DNA of 64,000 nucleotides from Mesostigma viride (GCA_009746045.1 RPFO01000076.1:3574920-3638919); one strand, 5' to 3'. Positions 33,458-45,244 are shown, counted from the first letter of the stretch. Program-made: numbers and translations. The notes: generated from the sequence alone by a model not told the origin.

Positions 33458-34350
33458 TTCATACACCCGTTTGCTCACCATAGTCACCAGCATCTTTGTT
33501 AAAACAATAAGTAGATGCATACAGACAGGTAGCGGTTACAGAACCGCTATTAAGAACTCCTTAGGCATGGCTCGCGATTACCCGCGCAGACCAGGCCACC
33601 AAAGAGGGTGGGTGGGTGGGACAAGAAAAAAGACCACAACAATGTCACTACGCCGCCAAAGTAGTCAAACTGCCCTAGCACGGGGCTGACATCAGCAACC
33701 GAGCTTAACTTAACACGCCAACCTGAGAATGTAGCGACATCTACCGTACCACAAAAACAACAACCAATCAAATACCCTTTCCGAAAGGTTCTAATTATCA
33801 TTCAACAAACCGGTTCAACAAACCCGGCCCTGTCAAACTGTAAGCATAAGATTGTTTCGAGATTGTAGCACAATAGGGCCACTGCCCCTACTAACAATTC
33901 CAGGTCGCCAGCCATTAGCCAAATCCGGTTACATCTGCCAAACCCGCCCGGTTCAGCCGACCATCCAGGCGGCTCCCGTGAGCGGCCTTATTCCCCGCCT
34001 CACTTCGAGAAACTCTTTTCAAAGAAATCCGATTCATACACCCGTTTGCTCACCATAGTCACCAGTATCTTTGTTAAAACAATAAGTAGATGCATACAGA
34101 CAGGTAGCGGTTACAGAACCGCTATTAAGAATTCCTTAGGCATGGCTCGCGATTACCCAACCTCCCCTTCCTGGCCCTCCGGTCCGCTAAAGAAGCACCA
34201 TTTCCTTTCCCGTCAAAAGCTGTCCTGTCGCGATGGGCGCTCTCCGTTGCCAGAAAACAGATTTAATTCCCAGCGACTGTGAATGCACAAAAATTCATGC
34301 ACTGTCGATCGACACAGCTCGCATTTTTTACCCCACTCGGGGGCCCCCGC
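33458..34350 (-). mobile_element. DIRS-like retroelement, family 2, A1 end missing
   Basis: On the plus strand the order is B2 (33458-33583), linker with GGGTGGGTGGGTGGGA (about 33584-33621), A2 (to 34035), B1 (34033-34158), then internal sequence. B1 and B2 match over 126 bp. The A2-B1 junction CCGATTCATAC is the complement of TATGAATCGG, like families 1 and 3. No second A copy follows, so the far end is truncated near the Copia element; the right edge given is approximate. Confidence 0.7.
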
Positions 34351-34509
34351 TGACCTCGTTGCCGACCTCTTTGTTAGGGATATTATATCCACCTGACCAC
34401 AATGTATCCCAGCCTGATTTATTTCTTGTTGGATTCATTCCATATGGACTGGGAATTTGATAGCTATGATAAGCTAGATGGATTGGGCTCAATGAGCTGA
34501 TCAATATTC

Positions 34510-35100
34510 GTGTGCCATAGTCCTATTTTTGGACATGGATGACTTGTACCCTGAGTCAGCCTAGTAGCATCACGTATTTGATTGACAAGTGGTGCTATGG
34601 CCTAGTGGACAAGTGTTTGGTCCATGAGCTGACAAATGTTGGAGGCTCATGATGACACATGTTATGACTTACATGATGACAAGTGGGTAGACTCATTGCA
34701 TGACACTTGTCACTCCAAGGAGAAGAGATGTGTCACTTTATTAATCATGTTATGTGGCACATTATTATGTAGACACTTGGCATCTAGCTATTATGCCATG
34801 CAGCTGATTGGATCATGTCTATAATGTTCTAGGAATGTTCTAAGAATATGCCAGGAATATTCCTGGAATATACTGAGAATATGCTGGGAATATGCTAGGA
34901 ATATGCTAGGATGTTTCTACAAGCTTCTGTGATGATGTCATTGCTGATGTCATCCTTCCTATAGCCTAAAAGGTATAAAAGGAAACTGCCCCCAAAGGGC
35001 AGGAACCTCCATTTTAACCTCTATTGAACCTCCATTCAACCTCTTTTCCTAACCTCTAAATCTATTAAATAAAACTCTTTTTCTGGTCTCTCTTCCATTG
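34510..35100 (+). promoter_or_regulatory. Probable 5' LTR and promoter of the Copia-type element
   Basis: TATAAAA at 34974-34980, an AATAAA signal near 35068 and a pyrimidine-rich TCTCTTCC stretch precede the gag frame at 35200. Upstream, GAATATGC-type motifs repeat at 34850-34915 and could be enhancer units. LTR edges are approximate, since no matching 3' LTR is present downstream to define them. Confidence 0.5.
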
Positions 35101-35199
35101 TCTTCAAGCTCAGTCTTTCATCACCTGCAAGGTGAAAGGGTAGCAAGGCCAAGCACAAGGCATTGTGTAAAACCCATTAGTTTCCTCTACCTTTCCAAC

Positions 35200-36090
35200 A
35201 TGGTACAGTATATCGGAGGATTGTTCATGAGCTCCAAGAAGACCACCAAGAAACCCAGCCCAGTTACAAGCTCCATGGCAAGCGAGGTGGACTACACCCC
35301 TATGCTGAATGTGTGCTCCAAGATGGTGCTGAAATTCGATGGCACAAGTCTACGTGGCTGGGAAGAGACCAAGACATCCCTTGAGGGCTTCTGTCGCTTC
35401 TACGGGGTTAAGGATGTTCTGCTTGGCACCAAGGAGGACCCCAAGGCTGCCATGGCTGTCGGCCTTGTTATCTCAGCTGCACTTGTTGGAGAAGCGAGGC
35501 GCATCCTATCGCTCGTGCCAGACCAATCTGGAAGCAAGCTCTACAAGACGCTGAGGGAGGTCTACGAGCAGCAAAAGCTCACCAAGAGCCACCGGATGGA
35601 TCTCAGGGTCCAGCTGCATAGGCTGCAAATGAAGCCAGGGGAGACCATGGGGCAGTATATCCTAAGGGGACTGCTGCTGCTGGCGGAGTACCGTGCTGTG
35701 GGGGGAGTCATGAGTGACCAAGACTTCGCAGCCATTCTCAAGAGCGGCCTGCCAGACAAATATCGCCCTGCGCTGATATCGGTGCATTTCAAGGAGGAGG
35801 ACAACTTGGAGGAGGTCAAGGCTGCGCTGCTGGAGGCGGAGGACATGCTGATGGCCGGAGGGCGTTCTGCTGAAGCAAAGAAGGAGAGCTCATCGGACGG
35901 CCAGGCTTTCCGCACTACTACCAAGAAAAGGGGAGGAAAGCGGTGCTATCACTGCAAGAAGCTCGGGCACGTGGAGGCCCAGTGCTGGGAGAAGCATCCG
36001 GAGCTGAAGCAAGAACGCAAGAACCAGGCGACGCGACGGAACCATGCGACATCAGCGGCGAGAAAGGGGCACTCACCAGGTGCCAGCGAG
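35200..36090 (+). CDS. gag: Copia-type gag polyprotein, 5' part
   Basis: From ATG at 35200 (MVQYIGG; another ATG at 35227) the frame runs 297 codons into the inserted DNA element. A gag domain typical of Ty1/Copia elements starts around VDYTPMLN and includes LKFDGTSLRGWEETK, with LYKTLREVYEQQ and MGQYILRGLLLLAEY further on. A CCHC zinc knuckle CYHCKKLGHVEAQC near 35943-35984 would bind the element RNA. The frame continues after the insertion at 44231 through GAG (Glu) in the same codon position, so gag and protease were one polyprotein before the hit. The capsid acts in the cytoplasm as a virus-like particle. No internal stop. Confidence 0.85.
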
Positions 36091-36883
36091 CCCTGCCAGC
36101 CGTTAAGAATGTACTCCAGCACAAGTACATTTTGAGTTTTTCCAAGTTTCTTGTTTTTTGCTTGTTTCAAGTTCAGTTTTGCATAAAAAGTGTCCCCATA
36201 GCCCCTGGATCTCATCTGGAGGTAGTTGAACTAGTATATGCTACAATATACTAGGTTGTACTATTTTCTACTACATTTATACTATAATGTACTAAATTGA
36301 ACTACATCTGAACTAAATGTAACTGTGATTGATGCCCCTGTAACGTCTCCCAATGCTCAATAACAGGTCTGGCCACCATTGGTGACCTCCTAGAGCCATT
36401 CACAGCTGCATTTTGTGGATCACCGCACAAAAATAAAATGTTTTACTTAGCCTCATCAACATGGGAATGAGGGCTTTGGTGTGCAAACATGCATGTGTGC
36501 TAAAAATTGGACATTCTGACACTGCGCGAGAGTCTGGTAATACTTAAGCACTTCAGGTCATGATCGAAGTATAGAATGAACTGATGCAAGAAATCAAGCA
36601 TTATGCAAGGAATGGAATGCTGCAATGAATTTTGGCAGTAATACTTGCAACTAGGGAACACACGATAAAGTCACGAATCTGACATGCATTGTGCCGTCAT
36701 GGCACATGCATGAACATGTACACGAACAGAGGATCACGCGGACGCCCACGTGCACGCGCATGGCAATCCCGATGCCCCCCCCCCCCCACACACACACAAG
36801 CCCCAACTCCAAACATTGCACCAATGACCCACCCACCCAAACCCAACCCCAGCCCCCCTGACCCCCCAACGCCCATGCACACG

Positions 36884-38452
36884 CCCATGCCCCCGCCCCC
36901 GCCCCCGCCCCCGCCCCCGCCCCCGCCCCCGCCCCCGCCCCCGCCCCCGCCCCGCCCCCGCCCCCGCCCCCGCCCCCGCCCCCGCCCCCGCCCCGCCCCC
37001 GCCCCCGCCCCCGCCCATGCCCATGCCCCTGCCCCCGCACCCGCCCATTCTCACCCACGCCCACGCCCACGCCCACGCCCACGCCCACGCCCATGCCCAC
37101 GCCCACGCCCACGCCCACGCCCACGCCCACGCCCACGCCCACGCCCACGCCCACGCCCACGCCCACGCCCACGCCCACGCCCACGCCCACGCCCACGCCC
37201 ACGCCCACGCCCACGCCCACGCCCACGCCCACGCCCACGCCCACGCCCACGCCCACGCCCACGCCCACGCCCACCCTAGCCTCACCCCTACTCCAAGCCA
37301 CAATTATACCCAAAGCCACAGCCAGAAGTAGAGCGCAGCTGCAACAATAGCAGACGTAGCTGAGACACACACCTACCCACGCCAACGCCCACGCCCACGC
37401 TCACGCCCACGCCCACGCCCACGCCCACGCCCACGCCCACGCCCACGCCCACGCCCACGCCCACGCCCACGCCCACGCCCACGCCCACGCCCACGCCCAC
37501 GCCCACGCCCACGCCCACGCCCACGCCCACGCCCACGCCCACGCCCACGCCCACGCCCACGCCCACGCCACGCCCACGCCCACGCCCACTCCAACGCCCA
37601 CTCCCACGCCCACGCCCACGCGCACGCCACGCCCACGCCCACGCCCACGCCCACGCCCACGCCCATGCCAACGCCCACGCCCACGCCCACGCCCACGCCC
37701 ACGCCCACGCCCACGCCCACACCCACGCCCACGCCCACGCCCACGCCCACGCTCACGCCCACGCCCACGCCCACTCCAACGCCCACTCCCACGCCCACGC
37801 CCACGCGCACGCCTACGCCCACGCCCACGCCCACGCCCACGCCCACGCCCATGCCAACGCCCACGCCCACGCCCACGCCCACGCCCACGCCCACGCCCAC
37901 GCCCACGCCCACACCCACGCCCACGCCCACGCCCACGCCCACGCCCACGCCCGCGCCCATGCCCACGCTCACGCCCACGCCCACGCCCACGCCCGCGCCT
38001 GCGCCCACCCTAGCCTCACCCCTACTCCAAGCCACAAATGCACCGTAAGCCACAGCCAGAAGTACAGCACAGCAGCGACAATTGCAGACTTAGCCCAGAC
38101 ACACACCTACCCACGTCAATGCCCCTGCCCAGAGACTCGCGGCCTCATCCCACCCCCCTGCACGAACAGTTCCCAAACAAAAGAAAAGGCAAACAAAAGG
38201 AACAAGAGTAGCAAGCTGCATTGCGAGCACATATGCCAGTTCTGGTGCACATGCCAGGCCGAAAGCAACTCATGATTGCCCCTGCCCCTGCCCCTGCCCC
38301 TACCCCTGCCCCTGCCCCTGCCCCTGCCCCTGCCCCTGCCCCTGCCCCTGCCCCTGCCCCTGCCCCTGCCCCTGCCCCTGCCCCTGCCCCTGCCCCTGCC
38401 CCTGCCCCTGCCCCTGCCCCTGCCCCTGCCCCTGCCCCTGCTCCTGCCCCTG
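36884..38452. repeat. Hexanucleotide arrays CCCCCG, CCCACG and CCCCTG
   Basis: (CCCCCG)n at about 36884-37014, (CCCACG)n at about 37052-37273 and again 37376-38005, (CCCCTG)n at 38276-38452. The two CCCACG blocks end in related non-repetitive tails (ACCCTAGCCTCACCCC near 37272 and 38007), so a block of several hundred bp was duplicated. Long open frames here are artefacts of a 6-bp unit. Confidence 0.95.
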
Positions 38453-39650
38453 CCATCACCATTCTAACCACCACACATTACGAAAAGCAAGAAGAAATTA
38501 TAATAATAAGAAGAAGAAATTATAAGAAGAAGAAATAATAATAATAAACAAGCACAAAGTTGACTGCACATGCGACTGTACCAGTAGGCACGTAGCAAAT
38601 TTTAGCTGCAGCTTCAATTTCAACTTCATTGCAATTGCAAGTGTGACTGCGTGTCTAATTGCACTACCAATGCCTAATGCCCACTGCATGTGCCCAGTGC
38701 GAATGCAATTCAAAAGCAACATGCAATCGAAATTACAGCTGAAGCCGGCTATTAACAAAGATATTTAAAGCAGTTGTTAACTACAGAGACCCAATGAAAA
38801 TGCAAATGCAATGAAAAAGCAACAGAAGTTGAAGCCACTGCCACTCTACCTGCCGACAGTAACACCACCGCCAGCATCCACTCATATCCCAACGACAAGG
38901 AAATAGAATTGCCCAAAGCCAGACATACATTGGGACGCATAAGCAAACGGCAACGCAAGCGCACATGCAAATGTATACGCAAAGGCAAAGGCAAAGGCAA
39001 ACGCAAACGCAAACGCAAACGCAAGCTTGTCATGTACCTACGCTTAACTGCAAACGCAAACTGTGCACGAAGCAAAAAGATTGGATGGCCAAGATCATGG
39101 CAAATACGAGGGCCGAAAACAATCCAACTTCATCTAAATGTCCGAAATCCTCACGACGTTTCGATGCGCGCTTGAATGTCGAAGGCCTGCGCCGATTATC
39201 GATCATAAGTCGAATGTGTAATTGTCGGCTTATGAGAACTGCTTTGCGACAGTATCACGTCAGGCCGTTCCTGTGCAGCCATTTTCCCTGTGCAGCGGGT
39301 GGACAACGTTCACTTTCCGCATTATTCATGGCTATCGAAGTTAATTCTTACCGACCCCGGCTGCCATGGCCACTGGCCACGCATATCAAGTTCAGGTATT
39401 CCCGACCTGTAGCGCAGCAGATTTCTGTTGGAAGGCATCCTAAGCATCGTGATAAAAGAAATCCGAACAATAGACATTCATGCTGCATCTAAGGACATTA
39501 TGGCATTTGTATATACTGCAAGTACATGTATCGACATTGCCGTGATTGCTAACCCCGACTCACCATGAACAGGAACTTTCCCTCTGCCTCCATGAAATGT
39601 ACTTCGTGAAATGTACTGTAATACATATGATGTACTACGATGATAATCAT

Positions 39651-40263
39651 CCCAGCAAAGCCATAGCACACCTTCCGTTTCGACCGCCATGTCGGCCACT
39701 AGTCCGGATAGCTCAATGTGCACCTGACCTTGACACTAATCGCACAAACAGCCACAATTTTGCAAGCAAGAAGACATGGCTACCTCGGCATTTCATGAAA
39801 TGTACTTCGTGAAATGCATTTCGTGACATGTACTAAGGAACGTGATTGGCCGGCGTTCGCTCGCCAAATCTCGCAAAATGTACTAAGGCACGTGATTGGT
39901 CCCGCAAAATGTACTAAGGAACGTGATTGGCCGGCGAAGATTCTGTTTGCTGCAATTAAAATTCCCTACAGAATCTTCGCCGGCCAATCACGTTCCTTAG
40001 TATATTTTGCGGGACCAATCACGTGCCTTAGTACATTTTGCGAGATTTGGCGAGCGAACGCCGGCCAATCACGTTCCTTAGTACATTTCACGAAATGCAT
40101 TTCACGAAGTACATTTCATGAAATGCCGAGGTAGCCATGTCTTCTTGCTTGCAAAATTGTGGCTGTTTGTGCGATTAGTGTCAAGGTCAGGTGCACATTG
40201 AGCTATCCGGACTAGTGGCCGACATGGCGGTCGAAACGGAAGGTGTGCTATGGCTTTGCTGGG
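39651..40263. repeat. Foldback: 296-bp inverted repeat with 21-bp loop
   Basis: Arms 39651-39946 and 39968-40263 are near-perfect complements around the loop 39947-39967. The arms carry repeated TGTACTAAGG and CACGTGATTGG motifs and GAAATGTACTTCGTG, which resembles the sequence near the right terminus of the host element (AAAATGTACTTCG). It may be a smaller foldback element of the same family that jumped into its relative. Confidence 0.85.
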
Positions 40264-41125
40264 ACATAATCGTGGCTATCTGCTTCCTGGCTTTCGCTAT
40301 CATGGTGATGGGACACCATGGGAAGCGCAAGTTCGCAGCCATAGTGCTAAGCGGCAGCACCCATGCCGGCAGCCTAGTGACCGACGAGACGTTCGACTGT
40401 AAGTGCGGCCACGAGTGCATGAAGCCCATTAGAATATCACATCTCCAGGCATTGCGAAGCGCCTGGTTTTCGCCCGGGCGGAAGCAAGAGGACAGGAAGG
40501 CGGCGATAAAGCAATAGCTGCACCAGGGGGGGTACGACGCCATAACCACGATGTCGTCATCTACTCGTCACAAGTTCGTTCATGGCGCTGGTTTTCGGTT
40601 CGTTCTCGACGGGGGAGTCAAGGATATGAACATAGGGTTTGTGACCCCTTTTCACTTTCGCGTTTCACTTTCGAGGCGGCCTTCAGGCACTGCCTGAAAA
40701 TTAGCAACCACGTTTGGAACTCTTCGGACCACCTGTGAAACTAATCACATTTGATGATGTGCTGGCGGGCCTGGGCATCGCATTTGAGCATTACTTCGAG
40801 CAGGGCTCAACAAGCTCGATTCGCCAACTCAACCCGAAGAAGCCCTAAGCTGCGGTAAGACATATATTTGTGTGGATGGCTCTTGATATCATGCTGAATT
40901 TCTAGTCTTCTCTAGATGGACAGTTCATGTGCAGCCATACAGGTCATCCATGTGTGTTTTAACCATGTTGCATGTGCCACAGATATTATGAGCAGTATTT
41001 ACTAAGTGTGCTGGAGTCGTTGTTGCATGCTTGTTGTATTTCACAGTTCACGCCTGCATGAATGCATCGTTGATACTAATGATTATTCATATTGCATGAC
41101 TGTTCTATTGGGGACGCCGCGCTTG

Positions 41126-41886
41126 ATGTCACAACGTGGCCGAAAGGGTGCATCCACCGCTGACGGCCGGTGGGTGAAATCGATGGACGCATTTCCGAAG
41201 AAGCCAGCCGCGGGCCACACCCATGGCGCGGGCGGGGGCGCGGGCGGGGCGGGGGCGGGGGAGAAGGCGCGGGTGCGGGCGCGGGCGCCACCGCCGACTT
41301 GGATGATGAGCCAGCAACCGAAGCCGAGAGGGAGAGGCACCGCTCTTCGAAGGTGTTCGATCTCGAAGTGTTTTGGGGCCCGGATATGACCGTGTATGTC
41401 CGCTGGCGCCTAGCCGCATCGGAGACGTTGGTAAATGCACCGGTGAACAAGTGGCAGCCCACAGGGCCTAATGGCGAGGCTTGTGACGGGGTCACGCCCA
41501 TTGGGTACACCCCGCAGGGAGATCCTGTCTATGGGTGCCTCCTCATAGAGCGTGGCAAGGCCCCCAAAGGAAGTCCTGGTCTAGTGCCGCTTTTTGAATG
41601 GGACGAGGGCGGTGCCAGGAGATGTACCTGCGCTAGCCTTCACAGCCTTTTTCCTGACATCGTCGCCGCTGAGAAGCAGCAGTTGCTGGACGGATGGATT
41701 GAGCAGGTGCCAAAGTCCGTGGAGGATGTGCGTGCCAACAACGAGAATCTGTTCGACATCATGGAGCAAAAGCTCAAAGAGAAGCCTGAACTGCAAGCGA
41801 ACAAGGCGGTACCCTTACCGCTGCGATCTGCAGGCGACCAGTCGGTTGCGCGGGCAACACGAGCACTGAGGCTGCCCATAAAATAA
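41126..41886 (+). CDS. Hypothetical protein of the 8.1-kb element, first frame
   Basis: A likely start is ATG at 41126 (MSQRGRKGASTADGR), but its frame must shift inside the GC-rich run at 41222-41290 to reach the long frame that reads TADLDDEPATEAERER and continues to a stop at 41886; that long frame is also open from a GTG at 41170. The body has LEVFWGPDMTVYVRW, ACDGVTPIGYTPQG and CTCASLHSLFPDI followed by a charged helix. Unknown family. The LFPDI...GWIEQV pattern resembles LFPGI...GWVTKV in the next frame, so the two may share a repeated domain. Confidence 0.45.
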
Positions 41887-41988
41887 GTAATCTCACACGT
41901 CGCTTGCCCTGCCCGCGAGATTCAAGCGCAGATCAACCGCGCATGTGCGCCCGCTGCGCGAGGGAGCACATCAACGGCAACGCCCGCT

Positions 41989-42729
41989 TTGCGCACACTG
42001 ATTTCCGGCAGGCACACCTTCAAGGTGAATGGAAGCCTCATACGACGCAGCGACCTACTCGTTGTTAAGCGGCCAGCCGTCACCTGCGGGCAGGGAATGC
42101 CGTGGGCACCACACATGCTGGTGAAGGTCCTTGATCTGGAAGGCGATCGCACGGAGCGTGACAGCATTGTCGCCTCTCCTTACTACGCACCGTCGTGGAC
42201 GGGCCAGTTTTCTAGAGTGACATTAGGTGGCGGCAGCGCAGGGATGACGGTCCCCATTTCTGATGTACACCTGCAGCACTGGACAGTGGGCGGTACGGCA
42301 GAGGTGCACCAGCCTGAGCTGATCAGTACCGGCAAACTGTCAGCTGCCACGGTGGCGGCGTTGAAAGAGCACCCGCAGATTGACTTTGAGCATTACAAGA
42401 CTGCCACCGCCGCCAGGGCAGCAGCAAAGGATGACTGCAATGCCTACTTTGCCGAGCATGGAGCACGTGCGCTTATCGGGATGCGCCTGTGTGCCCTGTT
42501 TCCGGGGATAGCGAGGAAGAGGGAGCGCTTCCATGGCTGGGTCACTAAGGTTCAGGAAAGGGGAGGTCACCTGCTCATCAAGGCGATGTGGGCTGATGGG
42601 CAGTATGAGGACTATCATGCCCTGGCGGAGGTGACGCAGTTCGTGTGCGGCTGCCCACACCCAGTCGAGGCATTTGGCCGCGCTCGCTTCTTTCCACAGG
42701 AGCTAGGCTGGCACCGTGAACGCAGGTGA
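41989..42729 (+). CDS. Hypothetical protein of the 8.1-kb element, second frame (Tudor-like end)
   Basis: Open for 246 codons. The first part (SGRHTFKVNGSLIRRSDLLV) has beta-rich character, and YYAPSWTGQFSRVTLGG follows. The C-terminal part, GMRLCALFPGIARK, FHGWVTKVQERGG and KAMWADGQYEDYHAL, resembles the G-V-F-G-V-DG-E spacing of PTM/Tudor-type chromatin reader domains; this is inference from pattern only. It may be an exon of the same gene as the preceding frame, separated by about 100 bp. No nuclease motif seen. Confidence 0.45.
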   Translation: MRTLISGRHTFKVNGSLIRRSDLLVVKRPAVTCGQGMPWAPHMLVKVLDLEGDRTERDSIVASPYYAPSWTGQFSRVTLGGGSAGMTVPISDVHLQHWTVGGTAEVHQPELISTGKLSAATVAALKEHPQIDFEHYKTATAARAAAKDDCNAYFAEHGARALIGMRLCALFPGIARKRERFHGWVTKVQERGGHLLIKAMWADGQYEDYHALAEVTQFVCGCPHPVEAFGRARFFPQELGWHRERR

Positions 42730-42775
42730 TGGCACCCACATAGACGATGCCGTCCCTGCTGTGCACAGTGACAGT

Positions 42776-42950
42776 GAAGGCGGGGAGGAGGAGGAAGAGG
42801 GAGAGAAAGAGGGGGAGAAAGAGGGGGAGGAGGGGGAGGAGGAGGGAGAGGGGGAGGGAGAGGGGGAGGGAGAATGGGAGGGGAGGGGGAGGAGGAAGAG
42901 GGAGAGGGAGAGGGAGAGGAGGATGCGGAATGGGAGCCGGGGATATGACT
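42776..42950 (+). repeat. GA-rich purine tract
   Basis: Runs of GAGGGG and GAGGAG units over about 175 bp, following the stop of the preceding frame. Low complexity, Glu/Gly coding in one frame; not supported as a gene. Confidence 0.8.
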
Positions 42951-43386
42951 GGTAGATGAGACGGTGCCATCTACCGGCGCATGGAATGAAGTGGTAGACA
43001 AGTTTACTCATGGTTGTCGGCAAGTAGAGCATGCACGCCTGGCCTAGCTGAATTTAAATCAATGAGTTGAGTTTGGAGAGGCTGCATTTTGCTTGGATGA
43101 AGAATGTGTTAGCATGGCCAAACTTTTATGGCTTGTAGCCAAATCCTCTTGGGGTATGTGCACAGTGTACTAGCGGTGTTGTGCAATTGCGAGGATTCCT
43201 GTCTTGTAGCGATGTGGCCTCTCACCCTGCAGCCTGGTAGATGTGTTGGCATGCAGCCACCCATCATTGGTCATCCGATCTGGTGTGATTTGCATTTGCA
43301 CACCTTGTATTAAGGCCATGATATGATGATGTCTTGTTATTTTTAATGTGTATATGCGAAAAGAGGCATAATATGCTTGTATATAG

Positions 43387-44200
43387 TGCTAGCAAATGTC
43401 ACTACCTTTACCTATGCCTGACCTTACAAGTTGAGGATGGTCTAATGTAGTGGCAAACAGGTTATTTACAACAATTCACAGTTTTCTGACATAGTTTGAG
43501 GCAACTATACTTACCAAAATGCTTGAAAAAGGCAAAAATTGCACCATTTATGCTAGCAAACGTCACTATTTTGAGATCAAACTGGGCCCAAACTTGGCCC
43601 ATGGTCTAATCTAGCGGTGTTTAGGTTGCTTCCAACATTTCATAGCTTTCTGACATAGTTTGATATTGTTTAGTAGCTTACACTGAGCAAAATGCTTGAA
43701 AATGGCAAAAAATGCACCATTTATGCTAGCAAACGTCACTATTTTGACGTCAGACTGAGCCCAAACTTGGCCCATGGTCTAATCTAGTGGTGTTTAGGTT
43801 GCTTCCAATATTTCATAGCTTTATGACGTAGTTTGATATTGTTTAGTAGCTTACACTGAGCAAAATGCTTGAAAATGGCAAAAAATGCAGTATTTATGCT
43901 AGCAAACGTCACTATTTTGAGTTCAGATTGACCCCAAACTTTGTGCATGGTCTATTCTAGTGGTAATTAGGTTGCTTGCAAATATCCATGATGGTTTGAC
44001 GTGATTTAGTACTGTTTCCTATTTATTACTATTTAATTTAACAAAAAATGACAAAAATGTACCTTCATTGCTAGCAAATGTCACCAAGATGACGTCCGAT
44101 CGATACCAAACTTTGTACGAGGTCTATTTTGGTTGCAAACATCATGCATGACAATTTTCAGCATAAAAAGACAAACTTCGGTACGAAGTACATTTTGCGT
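43387..44200. repeat. Subterminal 173-bp tandem array of the 8.1-kb element
   Basis: TGCTAGCAAA marks unit starts at 43387, 43551, 43724, 43897 and 44069: spacing 164, 173, 173 and 172 bp. Units contain CACTATTTTGA, GGTCTAATCTAG, GACATAGTTTGATATTG and AATGCTTGAAAA. Position just inside one terminus fits a transposase-binding array. Confidence 0.85.
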
Positions 44201-44230
44201 GCTGGAGTACATTCTTAATGGCTGGTAGGG

Positions 44231-45244
44231 GAGGCGCACATCACCCAGGAGGCTGCAGAGCTGCCGTCCGGCTTCGTCTTCGCCACCATCGCCGAGTCGC
44301 CATCGCCGTCGGACACTGCTGCACTCACGCACTATGAAAAGAAGGCGCCGACCAGCTGGGCGCTGGATTCTGCAGCGAGCTGTCACATGACGCCATGCCC
44401 GTTGGATTTCGTGTGCCTGCACCCTCACAACAGGGAAATCGCCGGCTCAGGCGGCAAACTGAAGGCGACAGCCATCGGGACTGTCAAGCTGAAGCTGCCG
44501 GGCCAGGAGGCAGAGGTGCACCTCCAAAACGCGCTGCTCGTTCCAAAGCTGAGCACCCGACTTTTATCTGTCGGCCAGCTCGTCAAGGATATAATCGATG
44601 GCCGACTTCCTAGTGCGTTCGATGGCCACAACGTCGACCTCGTCAGGCGGGTTGCTGTGCTGGACAGCAGGCCCTGCAGCATCGTGACGAGGAACAACGC
44701 CTACTTTTTGCCCGCGCGCGGTGCGGACGCAGCAATGGACGCCATCCCAGAGCTGAAATCTTCGGCGACGAGCTTCAAGGACGTCGACGCTGCCTGTCAA
44801 GGGCAGAAAATGGCGAGCAGCGAGCGCAGCATCTCACGTGCCTCGGGACACGCGGCGGAGTGGCTGGCCGTGGGCCTAACGGTCATACTGGCCATGCTTG
44901 CCCGTGTATGCGGGATCGGGGGCGGCCTACTGGGCATTACTCGCACACTGCGTGGCTTTATATACTCTGCGCCGGCCCAGTGGAAGTTCACGCCAATTCG
45001 AGAAGTTTCCAGCGCAATGGAGAAGTCCGTGTCAGACGCTGAAGTACTTCCAGAAACTGCGGTCCAGAACAGCCCAGTGCAGGCGGAGCGCGTTGTCGCC
45101 GCCAGCATACCAGGTGATACTGGTGCTAGTAACCAAAGTCCGGCGACCAGACCAAAGGCGCGGCGCATGAACGCTGCCAGCCTAACTGTCAGAGGGGGAA
45201 CAAATTCGTGGCGCGAGGGCGAAATCGACCAAGCTGCAAAATAA
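44231..45244 (+). CDS. Copia-type protease and truncated downstream region
   Basis: Continues the gag frame after the insertion (EAHITQEAAELPSGFVF). The aspartic protease motif WALDSAASCHMTP is clear, with DSAAS in place of the usual DSGAS; substitution of the Gly is compatible with some Copia proteases but may weaken activity. It is followed by VHLQNALLVPKLSTRLLSVG and a GAG-pre-integrase-like end (NNAYFLPARG). After that the integrase zinc site, integrase core and reverse transcriptase are absent. Instead there is a hydrophobic segment (WLAVGLTVILAMLARVCG) and a Ser/Ala-rich stretch up to the stop at 45244. The element is therefore internally deleted and non-autonomous. Confidence 0.8.
   Translation, partial: EAHITQEAAELPSGFVFATIAESPSPSDTAALTHYEKKAPTSWALDSAASCHMTPCPLDFVCLHPHNREIAGSGGKLKATAIGTVKLKLPGQEAEVHLQNALLVPKLSTRLLSVGQLVKDIIDGRLPSAFDGHNVDLVRRVAVLDSRPCSIVTRNNAYFLPARGADAAMDAIPELKSSATSFKDVDAACQGQKMASSERSISRASGHAAEWLAVGLTVILAMLARVCGIGGGLLGITRTLRGFIYSAPAQWKFTPIREVSSAMEKSVSDAEVLPETAVQNSPVQAERVVAASIPGDTGASNQSPATRPKARRMNAASLTVRGGTNSWREGEIDQAAK

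Larger units (their letters stand above)
36091..44230. mobile_element. 8,140-bp DNA transposon with 32-bp inverted termini, inserted in the Copia element
   Basis: Left end CCCTGCCAGCCGTTAAG and right-end complement CCCTACCAGCCATTAAG continue together to GTACTCCAGCAC: 32 bp with two mismatches. GAG flanks both ends (36088-36090 and 44231-44233), a 3-bp target duplication. Removing the element restores the gag-protease frame, which proves the borders. It contains hexanucleotide arrays, a 296-bp foldback, two or three unknown open frames and a 173-bp tandem array near the right end. I recognise no transposase. Three-bp duplications occur in CACTA, PIF-Harbinger and Zator elements, but these termini match none that I know. 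Confidence 0.85.

Noticed and set aside
36651..38538. Long Gly/Val, Ala/Trp, Pro/Thr and Pro/Ala frames on both strands
   Set aside because: Hexanucleotide arrays stay open in every frame; not genes.
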